From VSJD01 sp964617825 (GTDB lineage: Bacteria; Verrucomicrobiota; Kiritimatiellia; JAAZAB01), in contig CAZTWL010000003.1 of assembly GCA_964617825.1 (NCBI GenBank), positions 62,001 through 126,000 of the forward strand: DNA of 64,000 nucleotides. The letters run 5' to 3'. Both the position numbers and the translations under genes were made by a program. This document shows, in pieces, positions 27,001 through 34,980 of this stretch; position 1 is the first letter of the stretch; every line of letters begins with the position of its first letter. The notes under the pieces were generated by a model, which had not been told where the DNA came from, ran no database searches, and was given only the letters and a program-made list of their open reading frames with translations.

Positions 27001-28104
27001 TTACTTGGCAGGGAGGCTTACGCCGGGAATTTGGCCCTCGACGACCTTGGAGAATCCGCTCATCTGCTCGATTTTGACTTCGATGCGGTCCAGGCGTTTA
27101 TCGGCTTCCTCATAGCGCTTTTGGGCGTTCCCCAGGTGCTGGCCGATTATGCGGAAATCGTCGGTAAAATTATCCAGTTCCTTTTTCAAGCGGGCCAGGT
27201 TGTCCATGATTTCCCGCGCGCTTTCCTCCACACGCAGGCCGCGCAGGCCCAGGAGGATGGTCTGGAGATAGGCGAAAAACGAATTGGGCGAAACCAGGAT
27301 GACCCTCCGCTTGAGCGCATACTGGAACAGCGCTTCCTCGTCGCTGCCTTCGTTGCGCACAATGATGGCATAATAGACGTTTTCGGCGGGAATATACATC
27401 ATGGCAAAATCCAAGGTGCCTTCATCGGTGCGGATGTATTTCCTGGCGATGTCGTCGATGTGCTTCTTGACGTCGCGGCTAAATTGCCTGCCGGCCGCCG
27501 CGCGTTCGGTTTCGTCCTTGGCATTGACGCTGCGCGTGAAATTTTCCAGCGGGAATTTGGCGTCGATGGCCGCCATGCCCAGGTTGAGCTTGATGACGGC
27601 GTCCACGGTTTCGCCGCCCTTGAATTTGTGCTGCAAAGCGTAGCTCTGCTCGGGAAGCACCTGGGCCAGCAGTTCGTTCAACAGGTATTCCCCGAAGCCG
27701 CCCCGCAACTTGGGCGCCTGCAGGGTCTGTTGAAGTTCGGCAATGTTCCGGCCGACGTCGAAAATCCGCTTGGACGCCTCGTCCATCTGCCCGAGCTGCT
27801 CGCGGACGTCGCCGATGACTTTGGACGTATTGTCCAGCCGGTCCCCCAGCGTGCGATTGGCGTCGGTCAGCGACCGCGCCACCTGTTCTTGCAAAAGCCG
27901 TAATTCCTCGCGCAGATGTTTCTGCAGGCCATCCGCCTGCTGGGTTGTTTGGGCAAGCCCCGCCTGCATCTGGTTTTGCAGCAGCAGCAGCGCCTGCGTG
28001 GCGGTATCCCGGCGCATGAGCGCCTGACGGATCCACCAAGCCGCCAGGCCCATGATCGCAGCCATGGCTGCAATGACGATTAAGACTGGAATAACATAGT
28101 CCAT
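27001..28104 (-). CDS. rmuC: DNA recombination protein RmuC
   Basis: A 367-residue RmuC-family protein. One N-terminal membrane helix (about 4-24) is followed by a long coiled coil (about 30-125, rich in Gln, Leu and Glu) and the RmuC domain. That domain contains LRGGFGEYLLNELLAQVLP, IDAKFPLENF and MMYIPAENVYYAII, parts of the restriction-endonuclease-like fold. RmuC limits rearrangements at inverted repeats and may be a nuclease; its mechanism is poorly known. It is a single gene whose start lies 137 bp from mutL on the opposite strand, so two DNA-maintenance genes share a divergent region. The 161 bp after it hold only an imperfect stem near 26878-26905. Confidence 0.93.
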   Translation of the reverse strand: MDYVIPVLIVIAAMAAIMGLAAWWIRQALMRRDTATQALLLLQNQMQAGLAQTTQQADGLQKHLREELRLLQEQVARSLTDANRTLGDRLDNTSKVIGDVREQLGQMDEASKRIFDVGRNIAELQQTLQAPKLRGGFGEYLLNELLAQVLPEQSYALQHKFKGGETVDAVIKLNLGMAAIDAKFPLENFTRSVNAKDETERAAAGRQFSRDVKKHIDDIARKYIRTDEGTLDFAMMYIPAENVYYAIIVRNEGSDEEALFQYALKRRVILVSPNSFFAYLQTILLGLRGLRVEESAREIMDNLARLKKELDNFTDDFRIIGQHLGNAQKRYEEADKRLDRIEVKIEQMSGFSKVVEGQIPGVSLPAK

Positions 28105-28241
28105 TGCCGTAGAATCATATACTAAACACGCAATGAATCAAGTGTTCCCGGTATCTTGTTCCAGCGTGTGGCGGATTACATGGGAAAAACGGAAGGACTT
28201 GGCTGCGCGCGAAGAACTGCGCGCCAGGAGCGTTGGCTGAC

Positions 28242-30179
28242 ATGTCAGACGATCATACCATTCATGTGCTCGCGGACGTCGTGGCGAACAAGATCGCTGC
28301 CGGCGAGGTGGTCGAACGCCCGGCTTCGGTGCTCAAGGAGCTGATCGAAAATGCCCTGGATGCGGGAGCGACTCAGATCGATGTGAATATCGTTTGCGGC
28401 GGGCGCACGCTCGTGGGGGTGGACGACAATGGACGCGGCATGAACCGCGATGACGCGCTCCTGGCGGTGGAGCGCCATGCCACCAGCAAGATCCGGGACG
28501 TGGATGACCTGGAGCGGATTGCCACCCTGGGATTTCGCGGCGAAGCTTTGGCGGCGATTTCGTCGGTGGCGCGTTTCCGGCTCTGCACGCGGCGCGCCGC
28601 CGATCTGACGGGCACCGAACTGCTCATGGCCGCGGGCAAAATCCAGGAGGTGCGCGACGCGGGCTGCCCGCCGGGCACTTCCATTGAAGTCCGCCAATTG
28701 TTTTTCAATGTGCCCGCCCGGCGCAAGTTTTTGCGCTCGGAGCAGACGGAGTTGATGCACATCAAGCAGGTGTTCATGACCTATGGCCTGGCGCATCCTG
28801 CCGTCGGCATGAAGCTGACCGTGGATAGCCGGCTGGTTTTCAGCCTGGCCCCCGGCGCGACCTTCGATGATCGCCGGCGGGATTTGTTTCAATTTTTGAC
28901 GGCGGCGGACCTGCGACCGGTGAATCACGTTGCCGGCGGCCTGCGCGTGACCGGCCATATTGGTCTGCCGGCGGTCAGCCGTGCGGATCGCGCCGAACAG
29001 TATATATTCATTAACGGGCGCCCAGCCGGCGCGCCGGTCGTTAGCGGCGCAATTCGGGAGGGCTTCCACACGCTGTTGCCCCGGGGCCGCTATCCGGTGG
29101 TTTTTTTGTTTTTGGAACTGGATCCGGCGCTGGTGGATGTCAATGTTCATCCGACCAAGCGCGAGGTGCGCTTTTACAACCCCGGAGCGGTTCGTGAAGC
29201 CGTAACGTCGGCCGTGCGCCAGGCCTTGGCGCCCGATGGCGGCGGCGCCTTTGTGCCGCAGCCTTTCCGGACAAGCACCAACTCGGCCGGCGGCCCGGCG
29301 GGCCGCAATGTGCCGTACGACCGGCATCAGCCGCTGAAAGGATTTGAGTCGGCAACAAGCGGTGCGCCGGCAACGCCCGGTGCGCCGGCAACTCCCGGAG
29401 CGCCGGGTACCTCTGGTTTTCCCGGATCGATTCCGGGCGGATTCCGCTTTCCTTATCCTGCGCGTCCTCTGCCGGTCCGCAATGCAGGCGGAATGCCGGT
29501 TGGAACGCCGGATGCTGCCCCTCCGCCCGGCGCACTCAACCGCTCTGCAACCCGGGGAGACGCCGCGGCGCCGCGCGATATATCGGAGATTTCCGCGCCC
29601 TGGACCTGGTGCCGGATTCTGGGACAGATCGGGGGGCTCTATGTGGTGATGGAGACGGAAGATGGTCTGGCGCTCATGGACCCGCATGCCGCCCATGAGC
29701 GCGTATTATACGAGCGCTTCATGGCACAGGTGACCACCGGCCGGATTGAAAGCCAGGGTTTGCTGGTGCCCGAGACTGTGGAATTGCCGCCCCGGGATGC
29801 CCTGCGGTTGCGCCGCCATCTTGACCTGCTGAAAAAAATGGGATTTGGTATTGCCGAGTTCGGTGGCGACACGTTTGTCGTGGATGCCCTGCCGCTGTGT
29901 TTTCAAAGCACGGCCTCGCGCGAACTGCTTGCGGATGTGGCGGCCATTTTGGAAGCAGCCGGAGAGCGGCGGAGCGCCGATCATCTTCTGGAGGAGCAGA
30001 TTGCCCAGGCGGCCTGCAAGGCGGCAGTTAAGGCCCATTCGCTCCTCAAACAGGAGGAAATCGAGGAACTGGTGAGGCAATTGGCCAGAACCGAAATGCC
30101 GTATACCTGTCCGCACGGACGTCCGACCATCATCCATACTTCATTTCAGGAGTTGGCAAAAAAATTCGGCCGGGAATGA
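28242..30179 (+). CDS. mutL: DNA mismatch repair protein MutL, endonuclease type
   Basis: A 645-residue MutL that couples mismatch recognition by MutS to strand incision. The N-terminal GHKL ATPase shows ENALDAGA, DDNGRGM and LGFRGEALAAI. The Pro/Gly/Ala linker (about 345-450) contains a short tandem repeat. The C-terminal domain has D480-P-H-A-A-H-E486 and Glu491, which fits the DxHAx2Ex4E nuclease motif, plus ACKAAVKA and CPHGRP of the zinc site. It should therefore nick DNA itself, as in bacteria without MutH. ATG 28242 was preferred to TTG 28233 because AGGAG at 28224-28228 would lie only 4 bases from the latter. The end overlaps the next gene by 50 bp on the opposite strand. No mutS lies in the window. 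Confidence 0.95.
   Translation: MSDDHTIHVLADVVANKIAAGEVVERPASVLKELIENALDAGATQIDVNIVCGGRTLVGVDDNGRGMNRDDALLAVERHATSKIRDVDDLERIATLGFRGEALAAISSVARFRLCTRRAADLTGTELLMAAGKIQEVRDAGCPPGTSIEVRQLFFNVPARRKFLRSEQTELMHIKQVFMTYGLAHPAVGMKLTVDSRLVFSLAPGATFDDRRRDLFQFLTAADLRPVNHVAGGLRVTGHIGLPAVSRADRAEQYIFINGRPAGAPVVSGAIREGFHTLLPRGRYPVVFLFLELDPALVDVNVHPTKREVRFYNPGAVREAVTSAVRQALAPDGGGAFVPQPFRTSTNSAGGPAGRNVPYDRHQPLKGFESATSGAPATPGAPATPGAPGTSGFPGSIPGGFRFPYPARPLPVRNAGGMPVGTPDAAPPPGALNRSATRGDAAAPRDISEISAPWTWCRILGQIGGLYVVMETEDGLALMDPHAAHERVLYERFMAQVTTGRIESQGLLVPETVELPPRDALRLRRHLDLLKKMGFGIAEFGGDTFVVDALPLCFQSTASRELLADVAAILEAAGERRSADHLLEEQIAQAACKAAVKAHSLLKQEEIEELVRQLARTEMPYTCPHGRPTIIHTSFQELAKKFGRE
29361..29414 (+). repeat. 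18-bp tandem repeat in the mutL linker
   Basis: Three units of 18 bp follow one another at 29361, 29379 and 29397. They encode GAPATP, GAPATP and GAPGTS, and a looser GFPGSI unit follows. The first two units differ at one base; the third has diverged. Because the unit is a multiple of three, copy-number change keeps the frame and alters only linker length. Confidence 0.85.
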
Positions 30180-30723
30180 ATTTCCGTGGGCGGGACTTAG
30201 TCTCCAGATGGCGTTTCAGCCCGTCAAAGGCCCGCTGGTAGCGTTCGCGGTCGCTGGCGTTCATGCCATCGGCCAGTGTTTTCTGGATGTCGCGGAACGG
30301 CGCCTCGACCATGCCGAAAAGATGGGCCACATCCTGAAGCAACTGCGCGCCGTCGCGCGCGAATGTGACGATTTCGCTTGCCTTGCCGTTACGGTGCAGG
30401 AACTGCCAGAGCGGGCTCTGGCGGTCCTTCAAAGCATGCTCGTTTTCCATGATCACGCGGACGGAGTAGAGATCGAACAGAACCATGCGGATGAAGAGCA
30501 GAAAAGGAGCTTCCAGCGGCGATGTCTGCGAGGCGTTGGCCGCCAGAGTGCCGTGCTCCACGGCAGATTGAAGGTAATACAACGCTGTATCGATCTGCTG
30601 GGCGCGTTGTTTGAAGGGGGCATCGGTCAGGCAGGCATGAAAAATTGTCGTGGCCTTTTCGAGAAAGGCATCCTGGCGCGCCAGGTGGACCGGGCGATTG
30701 GCGTCATAGCTTTTGTTTTGCAT
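30130..30723 (-). CDS. Hypothetical helical protein, no recognised family
   Basis: I do not recognise this 197-residue protein. It is predicted to be mostly alpha-helical, with segments such as ALYYLQSAVEHGTLAAN and FDLYSVRVIMENEHAL, and a basic C-terminus (ETKSRPRKF). There is no signal peptide, membrane helix or cysteine-rich motif. ATG 30723 follows an AGGGA close upstream; a TTG five codons earlier is possible. The last 50 bp overlap the end of mutL on the other strand. That it is real is supported by the long frame and protein-like composition, but opposite-strand open frames are common in this GC-rich DNA. Confidence 0.6.
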   Translation of the reverse strand: MQNKSYDANRPVHLARQDAFLEKATTIFHACLTDAPFKQRAQQIDTALYYLQSAVEHGTLAANASQTSPLEAPFLLFIRMVLFDLYSVRVIMENEHALKDRQSPLWQFLHRNGKASEIVTFARDGAQLLQDVAHLFGMVEAPFRDIQKTLADGMNASDRERYQRAFDGLKRHLETKSRPRKFIPGRIFLPTPEMKYG

Positions 30724-30918
30724 GGGTCCCTGAAACAACGTTAAACTGCGTGCTCAACACTTGCAGAATAATCTACTTAATGCCATACTATCGCCTCGGT
30801 TTCAAGCGAAATGTTGAAAAACAAACAACCACTGTGGTTGATTTCTCCAGGTTGCGGGCCGCGCCAAACTTAGTTCGCGTTATGGGCGGAAGCCTTAGCC
30901 AAAATAAAAGGTGATACC

Positions 30919-32205
30919 ATGCTCGATATTAAAATTATTCGTGAACGTGAAGCCGAAGTGCGCGCGGCTTTGGCGCGGCGCGGCACGGCGACCAATCTGG
31001 AGGCTCTTGTGCAGGCCGATCGGCAGCGCCGGCGCCTGGTAACGGATGTCGAGTCTCTCAAGCGCCAGCGCAATACGGCGTCCGAGGAGATCGGAAAATT
31101 GAAAAAGGCCGGGCAGGATACGGCCGCCAAGCAGGCGGCCGTCAAGGCCATTGGCGAACAGATTGCCGCCCTGGATGACCAGGTTCAGCAGGTTGACCGC
31201 GAACTGAACCTGCTGTTATTGAAGATTCCCAACCTGCCGCATGTCAGCGTGCCGGATGGCGCCAGTTCGGCGGATAACAAGGTCGTGCGCATGCATGGCT
31301 CACCGAAGACTTTTGCCTTCAAGCCCAGGACGCACCTGGAACTGGGCGAAAGCCTGGGGCTTTTCGATTTCGAACGCGCGGCCCGCATGACCGGCGCCGG
31401 ATTCCCGTTGTATGTCGGGATGGGCGCCCGGCTCGAGCGGGCGCTGATCCAGTTCATGCTCGACCTGCATGTCAAGGAGCACGGCTATACGGAAGTGTCC
31501 ACTCCGTTTGTCTGCAATTCGGCGGCGATGACCGGCACGGGGCAGTTGCCGAAGATGGCCGAAGACATGTACTTCATCCCGTTGGACGATCTCTACCTGG
31601 TTCCCACGGCCGAGGTGCCGGTAACCAATATTTATCGCGAGGAGATCATCGACCGCCCGCTGCCGATATATTTGACGGCATATTCGCCCTGTTTCCGGCG
31701 GGAGGCCGGTTCGGCCGGACGTGAAACGCGCGGGCTCATCCGCGTGCACCAGTTCGACAAGGTCGAAATGGTTAAATTTGTGGAGCCGGAAACATCCTAT
31801 CAGGAACTGGAAACGCTTGTGGCCAATGCGGAGGACGTGCTCCAACGCCTGGGGCTGACCTATCGCGTATTGGCGCTCTGTGCCGGTGATATCAGCTTTG
31901 CGGCAGCCAAGTGTTACGATATCGAGCTCTGGGCGCCCGGCCAGCAGGCGTGGCTCGAGGTTTCCTCCTGTAGTAATTTCGAGTCGTTCCAAGCGCGACG
32001 CGCCGGAATACGCTATCGCACTAAGAACAAAAAAGTGGACTATATTCACACCTTGAACGGATCCGGCGTGGCCTTGGCCCGGCTGGTGGTTGCCATCATG
32101 GAAAACGGCCAGCAGGCCGATGGCGCCATCGATTTGCCGGAAGCCATTGTCCCCTATATGGGCGGTATTCGCCGCCTGGAGCCCGGTCAATTTAATAAGC
32201 TATGA
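30919..32205 (+). CDS. serS: Seryl-tRNA synthetase
   Basis: A 428-residue class II synthetase that charges tRNA-Ser (and tRNA-Sec where present). The N-terminal antiparallel coiled coil (about 28-100) that grips the tRNA long arm is followed by the catalytic core. Motif 2 is FRREAGSAGRETRGLIRVHQ and motif 3 is NGSGVALARLVVAIMENGQ. The serine-binding TAEVP segment is present. AAGGTG lies before ATG 30919. The length and both motifs are normal, so the assignment is firm. The tilS gene starts 21 bp after it, and the two translation genes are probably cotranscribed. Confidence 0.97.
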   Translation: MLDIKIIREREAEVRAALARRGTATNLEALVQADRQRRRLVTDVESLKRQRNTASEEIGKLKKAGQDTAAKQAAVKAIGEQIAALDDQVQQVDRELNLLLLKIPNLPHVSVPDGASSADNKVVRMHGSPKTFAFKPRTHLELGESLGLFDFERAARMTGAGFPLYVGMGARLERALIQFMLDLHVKEHGYTEVSTPFVCNSAAMTGTGQLPKMAEDMYFIPLDDLYLVPTAEVPVTNIYREEIIDRPLPIYLTAYSPCFRREAGSAGRETRGLIRVHQFDKVEMVKFVEPETSYQELETLVANAEDVLQRLGLTYRVLALCAGDISFAAAKCYDIELWAPGQQAWLEVSSCSNFESFQARRAGIRYRTKNKKVDYIHTLNGSGVALARLVVAIMENGQQADGAIDLPEAIVPYMGGIRRLEPGQFNKL

Positions 32206-32226
32206 GTTCCGGTAACGCTGTCACCG

Positions 32227-33819
32227 ATGCTCCTGCATTCCGTCATCCAAACCGTTCGGCGGCATAATCTGTTCGTGAGCGGACAGCACCTCCTGGTCGG
32301 GGTCTCGGGCGGCGCCGATTCGGTGGCCTTGCTTGCCGTCTTGCGGAAACTTGCCCCGGCGTGGAAGCTCCGCCTGACGGTGGCCCATCTCGATCATGGC
32401 ATTCGGGGTCCGGCGGCAGCGGCGGATGCCGCCTTTGTGGCGGATTTGGCCCGCCGGTGGAATTTTAAGTTTGTCGTTGGCCGGGTAAATGTTCCCGCCC
32501 GCGCGCGGCGCCGGGGAATTTCGTTGGAAATGGCCGGCCGTTCGGCGCGGTATGCATTCTTTGCCAAGGTGGCGCGTGCGCTCCATTGCGATGCCGTGGC
32601 GACCGCCCATACGGCCGACGACCAGGCAGAAACGATTCTGCTGAATCTGGCCCGTGGCGCCGGCGCTGCGGGTTTGGCGGGTATTCCCTACATCGGGTGG
32701 CATCACGTGGAGATAAGCGACCCGGGCGGCGCCAAGGCGAGAGCGCAATCTTCAGGGCATGGCGATCTCAAGGTTGTGCGTCCGCTGCGTGATGTGCGCC
32801 GCGCAACCATTGAGCGATTCCTGGCGCAGAATCACCTGGCCTGGCGCGAAGATGCCACCAACGCGGATCCCGTTTTTCTGCGCAACCGCGTTCGAAACGA
32901 AGTGTTGCCGTTCCTCGAGAAGCGGCTCAATCCCGAAATCCGCCCGGCGCTGTTGCGGGTCAGCGAAATTCTGGCCGCGGAAAACGAATGGCTGCATGCG
33001 CTGGCCAAAGAAATTTTCGGGCAATGCCGCGAGGCTGTGAGCGAAGGGGCCTTGAATGCCAAACAACTATCCGGTTTTCCCGTGGCCGCCCGGAGGCGGG
33101 TATTGCGGCTCTGGCTGGAAGATTGTGGTCTGGGCGCGGAAGCGCCGAGTTTCGAGGCTATCGAACGCCTTGACAACCTGGTAACCGAGCGGCGCGGCGG
33201 GCGGGTGGCGCCATTGGCCGGCGGCTGGCTGGTTCGGCGGCAGGGCGACAAGCTGGCGTTAGCCACGGACAAACCTGCCGGTGTGGGAGGGGCGGCCTGC
33301 AAAAAATGCAGTCGCGCCCGTAAGGGCGTGAATTCTGTCGGCGTACACGGCATCGCCGCTACGGCTGCAAAAAAGGCGGTCCGGTCCATGGGGGCTGACT
33401 TGCGGGACGCATCCGTCCGGTCATTTGCCGTGCGTTTGATCGTGCCGGGCGAAACGCGATTGCCGGGACAGGCTGGAAGGCTCAGGGCATTCGTCGGGCC
33501 GGGGATCGTCAAACGCCGCGCGCTCGTCATTGGCGCCTTGCCGGCGCAGGCCTCGCTTTCGTTGCGCGCCTGGCGCCAGCGGCGGCTGGTGGCGCGCTCG
33601 TGGAAGCCCGGCGATCGCATGCGGCCGCTGGGGATGCAAGGGACTAAAAAACTGCAGGATATCTTCAGCGATGCCAAGGTTCCGCCGAATCTGCGCCATG
33701 CCATTCCGGTCATTGAATGCGGGGGTGAAATCGTCTGGATTCCCGGATTCCGAATTGCCCAGGGCTGGGCGGTCCATCCCAGCGACCCCGTCGCCCTGCA
33801 GTTGACTGTCAGGCCATGA
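32227..33819 (+). CDS. tilS: tRNA(Ile)-lysidine synthetase with an internal insertion
   Basis: TilS converts C34 of the CAU-anticodon tRNA-Ile to lysidine, so that it reads AUA codons. The N-type ATP pyrophosphatase domain has the PP-loop SGGADS at residues 27-32, then HLDHGIRG and the HTADDQAETILLNLARG motif. The substrate-binding and C-terminal domains follow (PGDRMRPLGMQGTKKLQDI). At 530 residues it is longer than most TilS (about 430-470). The extra length is mainly residues 349-400, an Ala/Lys/Arg/Gly-rich stretch encoded by palindromic DNA and lying between GDKLALA and FAVRLIVPGETRLP. A smaller insertion lies near 160-175. The frame is intact, so the enzyme is probably functional. Confidence 0.93.
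   Translation: MLLHSVIQTVRRHNLFVSGQHLLVGVSGGADSVALLAVLRKLAPAWKLRLTVAHLDHGIRGPAAAADAAFVADLARRWNFKFVVGRVNVPARARRRGISLEMAGRSARYAFFAKVARALHCDAVATAHTADDQAETILLNLARGAGAAGLAGIPYIGWHHVEISDPGGAKARAQSSGHGDLKVVRPLRDVRRATIERFLAQNHLAWREDATNADPVFLRNRVRNEVLPFLEKRLNPEIRPALLRVSEILAAENEWLHALAKEIFGQCREAVSEGALNAKQLSGFPVAARRRVLRLWLEDCGLGAEAPSFEAIERLDNLVTERRGGRVAPLAGGWLVRRQGDKLALATDKPAGVGGAACKKCSRARKGVNSVGVHGIAATAAKKAVRSMGADLRDASVRSFAVRLIVPGETRLPGQAGRLRAFVGPGIVKRRALVIGALPAQASLSLRAWRQRRLVARSWKPGDRMRPLGMQGTKKLQDIFSDAKVPPNLRHAIPVIECGGEIVWIPGFRIAQGWAVHPSDPVALQLTVRP
33281..33370. repeat. Palindrome-rich element inserted in frame in tilS
   Basis: This 90-bp stretch can form several stems. CTGCA (33297-33301) pairs with TGCAG (33307-33311), and outside it GGGCG (33290-33294) with CGCCC (33315-33319). 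CGCCC-GTAA-GGGCG forms a second, competing hairpin at 33315-33328. CGGCG (33339-33343) pairs with CGCCG (33354-33358). It begins GTGTGGGAGGGGCGG, which recalls the start of REP-type repeats in other bacteria. No second copy was seen in this window. Confidence 0.6.
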
Positions 33820-34132
33820 CCACAGGATGAATTCTCCTGCGGGTGGTATGGATTCTTCCGGTTGTCACGATGTTAGCAGATGTCGTGAAAATGCTCTGCT
33901 GAGGCCTGCCACAGCAGCTCCACTATAAATTCTCCCCATCCGCCGAAGGCCTTTAACTTGATATGGGCAATCGAAGTTGGGGTAGGGCGAGGCCAGGCGC
34001 AACGCGCGGCAAGCTTCGCCGTTTACCTCGCTCAAACGCGGCCGAACCGTTCGCCAAAGAGCGGCCGCCTTCGATTTTGCCGTTCAAGGCGGGGGTGACC
34101 GCGATACCGGATTTCAAAACAATATTTTGTTG
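33820..34132. other. Intergenic region after tilS
   Basis: I see no gene or RNA in these 313 bp. A short stem CAGGA/TCCTG lies just after the tilS stop (33825-33840) without a T-run, so a terminator is doubtful. The sequence turns sharply AT-rich at the right end, where the promoter of the catabolic island begins. Confidence 0.4.
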
Positions 34133-34191
34133 TTGACGTATTGATAATTAATGATAAGTTATTCCATGTATTGATATATCAAGGGAGGGTT
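34133..34191 (+). promoter_or_regulatory. Promoter/operator region of the DeoR-type regulator
   Basis: This 59-bp stretch is much more AT-rich than its surroundings. TTGACG at 34133-34138, 16 bases and TAAGTT at 34155-34160 form a possible promoter. GTATTGATA occurs twice as a direct repeat (34138-34146 and 34168-34176), three helical turns apart, and TGATATATCA at 34172-34181 is a perfect palindrome overlapping the second copy. GGGAGGG next to ATG 34192 is the ribosome site. The layout suits binding by the adjacent DeoR-family protein, which would then control itself and the downstream genes. Confidence 0.5.
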
Positions 34192-34974
34192 ATGAGACAT
34201 CCGGACGTGCGCATCGCCAAGTTGCTGGCCATCCTGCGAAAAAAAAGATTCCATAATATTAACGAGTTGAAGAAAAAAACCGGGACTTTGCACGCTACGC
34301 TGCACCGGGATTTGAACGCCCTCGAGAAGGCGGGCAAAATCCGTAAAACGTACGGCGGGGTCGAGACTATGCCGGATAAGGCGCCGGAGCGCGAATACGA
34401 CAAACGCATCAGTCTGAATGCGGAGCTCAAAGCGGCGATTGCGCAGGCGGCCTTGAAGTTTTTAAGTCCGGGGGATCATGTTTTTCTGGATGCGTCCTCA
34501 ACCTGCTACTATTTTGGCCTGGCCATCATGCGCAGCCGCATGGAAGGGATAACGATTGTAACCAATTCGCTGCATCTCTTGGCGGCATACCGGGAAAACG
34601 AATCGTTGGTCAAGCTTGTCTCCACGGGCGGCAGTGTTGACCGGGAATTCGGCGCTTTTTTCGGGAATTTTGCCACGGACTTTATCGCGCGGATCGGCGT
34701 TGCCAAGACTTTTATCTCCGCGGCCGGTTGCACTCTGGAGGGCGGCATCAGCACGACCAGCGATTTTATCCTGAGCGCATTGAAGGCGGCCATTGCCGCC
34801 GCCCCTCAACGCTATTGCCTGGTTGACAGCACCAAGTTCGGGCGGGAATATCTTTTCAAGGTGGCCAAACTGGATATGTTCGACGCCATTATTACCGATG
34901 GCGGAATTGAAGCGAAGGTTGCGCGGGAAATCAAGCGCGCGGGCTTGCCGCTGGTGATCGGCGAAACACCGTAA
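34192..34974 (+). CDS. DeoR/GlpR-family transcriptional regulator
   Basis: A 260-residue regulator with an N-terminal winged helix-turn-helix (about 1-58, containing NELKKKTGTLHATLHRDL) and a C-terminal sugar-phosphate-sensing DeoR domain. That domain shows AALKFLSPGDHVFLDAS, EGGISTTS and CLVDSTKFG, all in the expected order. Such proteins usually repress sugar catabolic operons until a phosphorylated intermediate binds. ATG 34192 follows GGGAGGG; the frame is open to 34141 but that leader is encoded by the promoter-like DNA. It lies 6 bp before a PfkB kinase gene and heads an 18-gene catabolic block. Inositol operons of Bacillus are also run by a DeoR-family protein (IolR). Confidence 0.9.
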   Translation: MRHPDVRIAKLLAILRKKRFHNINELKKKTGTLHATLHRDLNALEKAGKIRKTYGGVETMPDKAPEREYDKRISLNAELKAAIAQAALKFLSPGDHVFLDASSTCYYFGLAIMRSRMEGITIVTNSLHLLAAYRENESLVKLVSTGGSVDREFGAFFGNFATDFIARIGVAKTFISAAGCTLEGGISTTSDFILSALKAAIAAAPQRYCLVDSTKFGREYLFKVAKLDMFDAIITDGGIEAKVAREIKRAGLPLVIGETP

Positions 34975-34980
34975 ATCAAA

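Noticed and set aside
33820..34132. Possible tRNA or small RNA after tilS
   Set aside because: No T-loop (GTTCGAATC-like) sequence, acceptor stem or convincing fold was visible.
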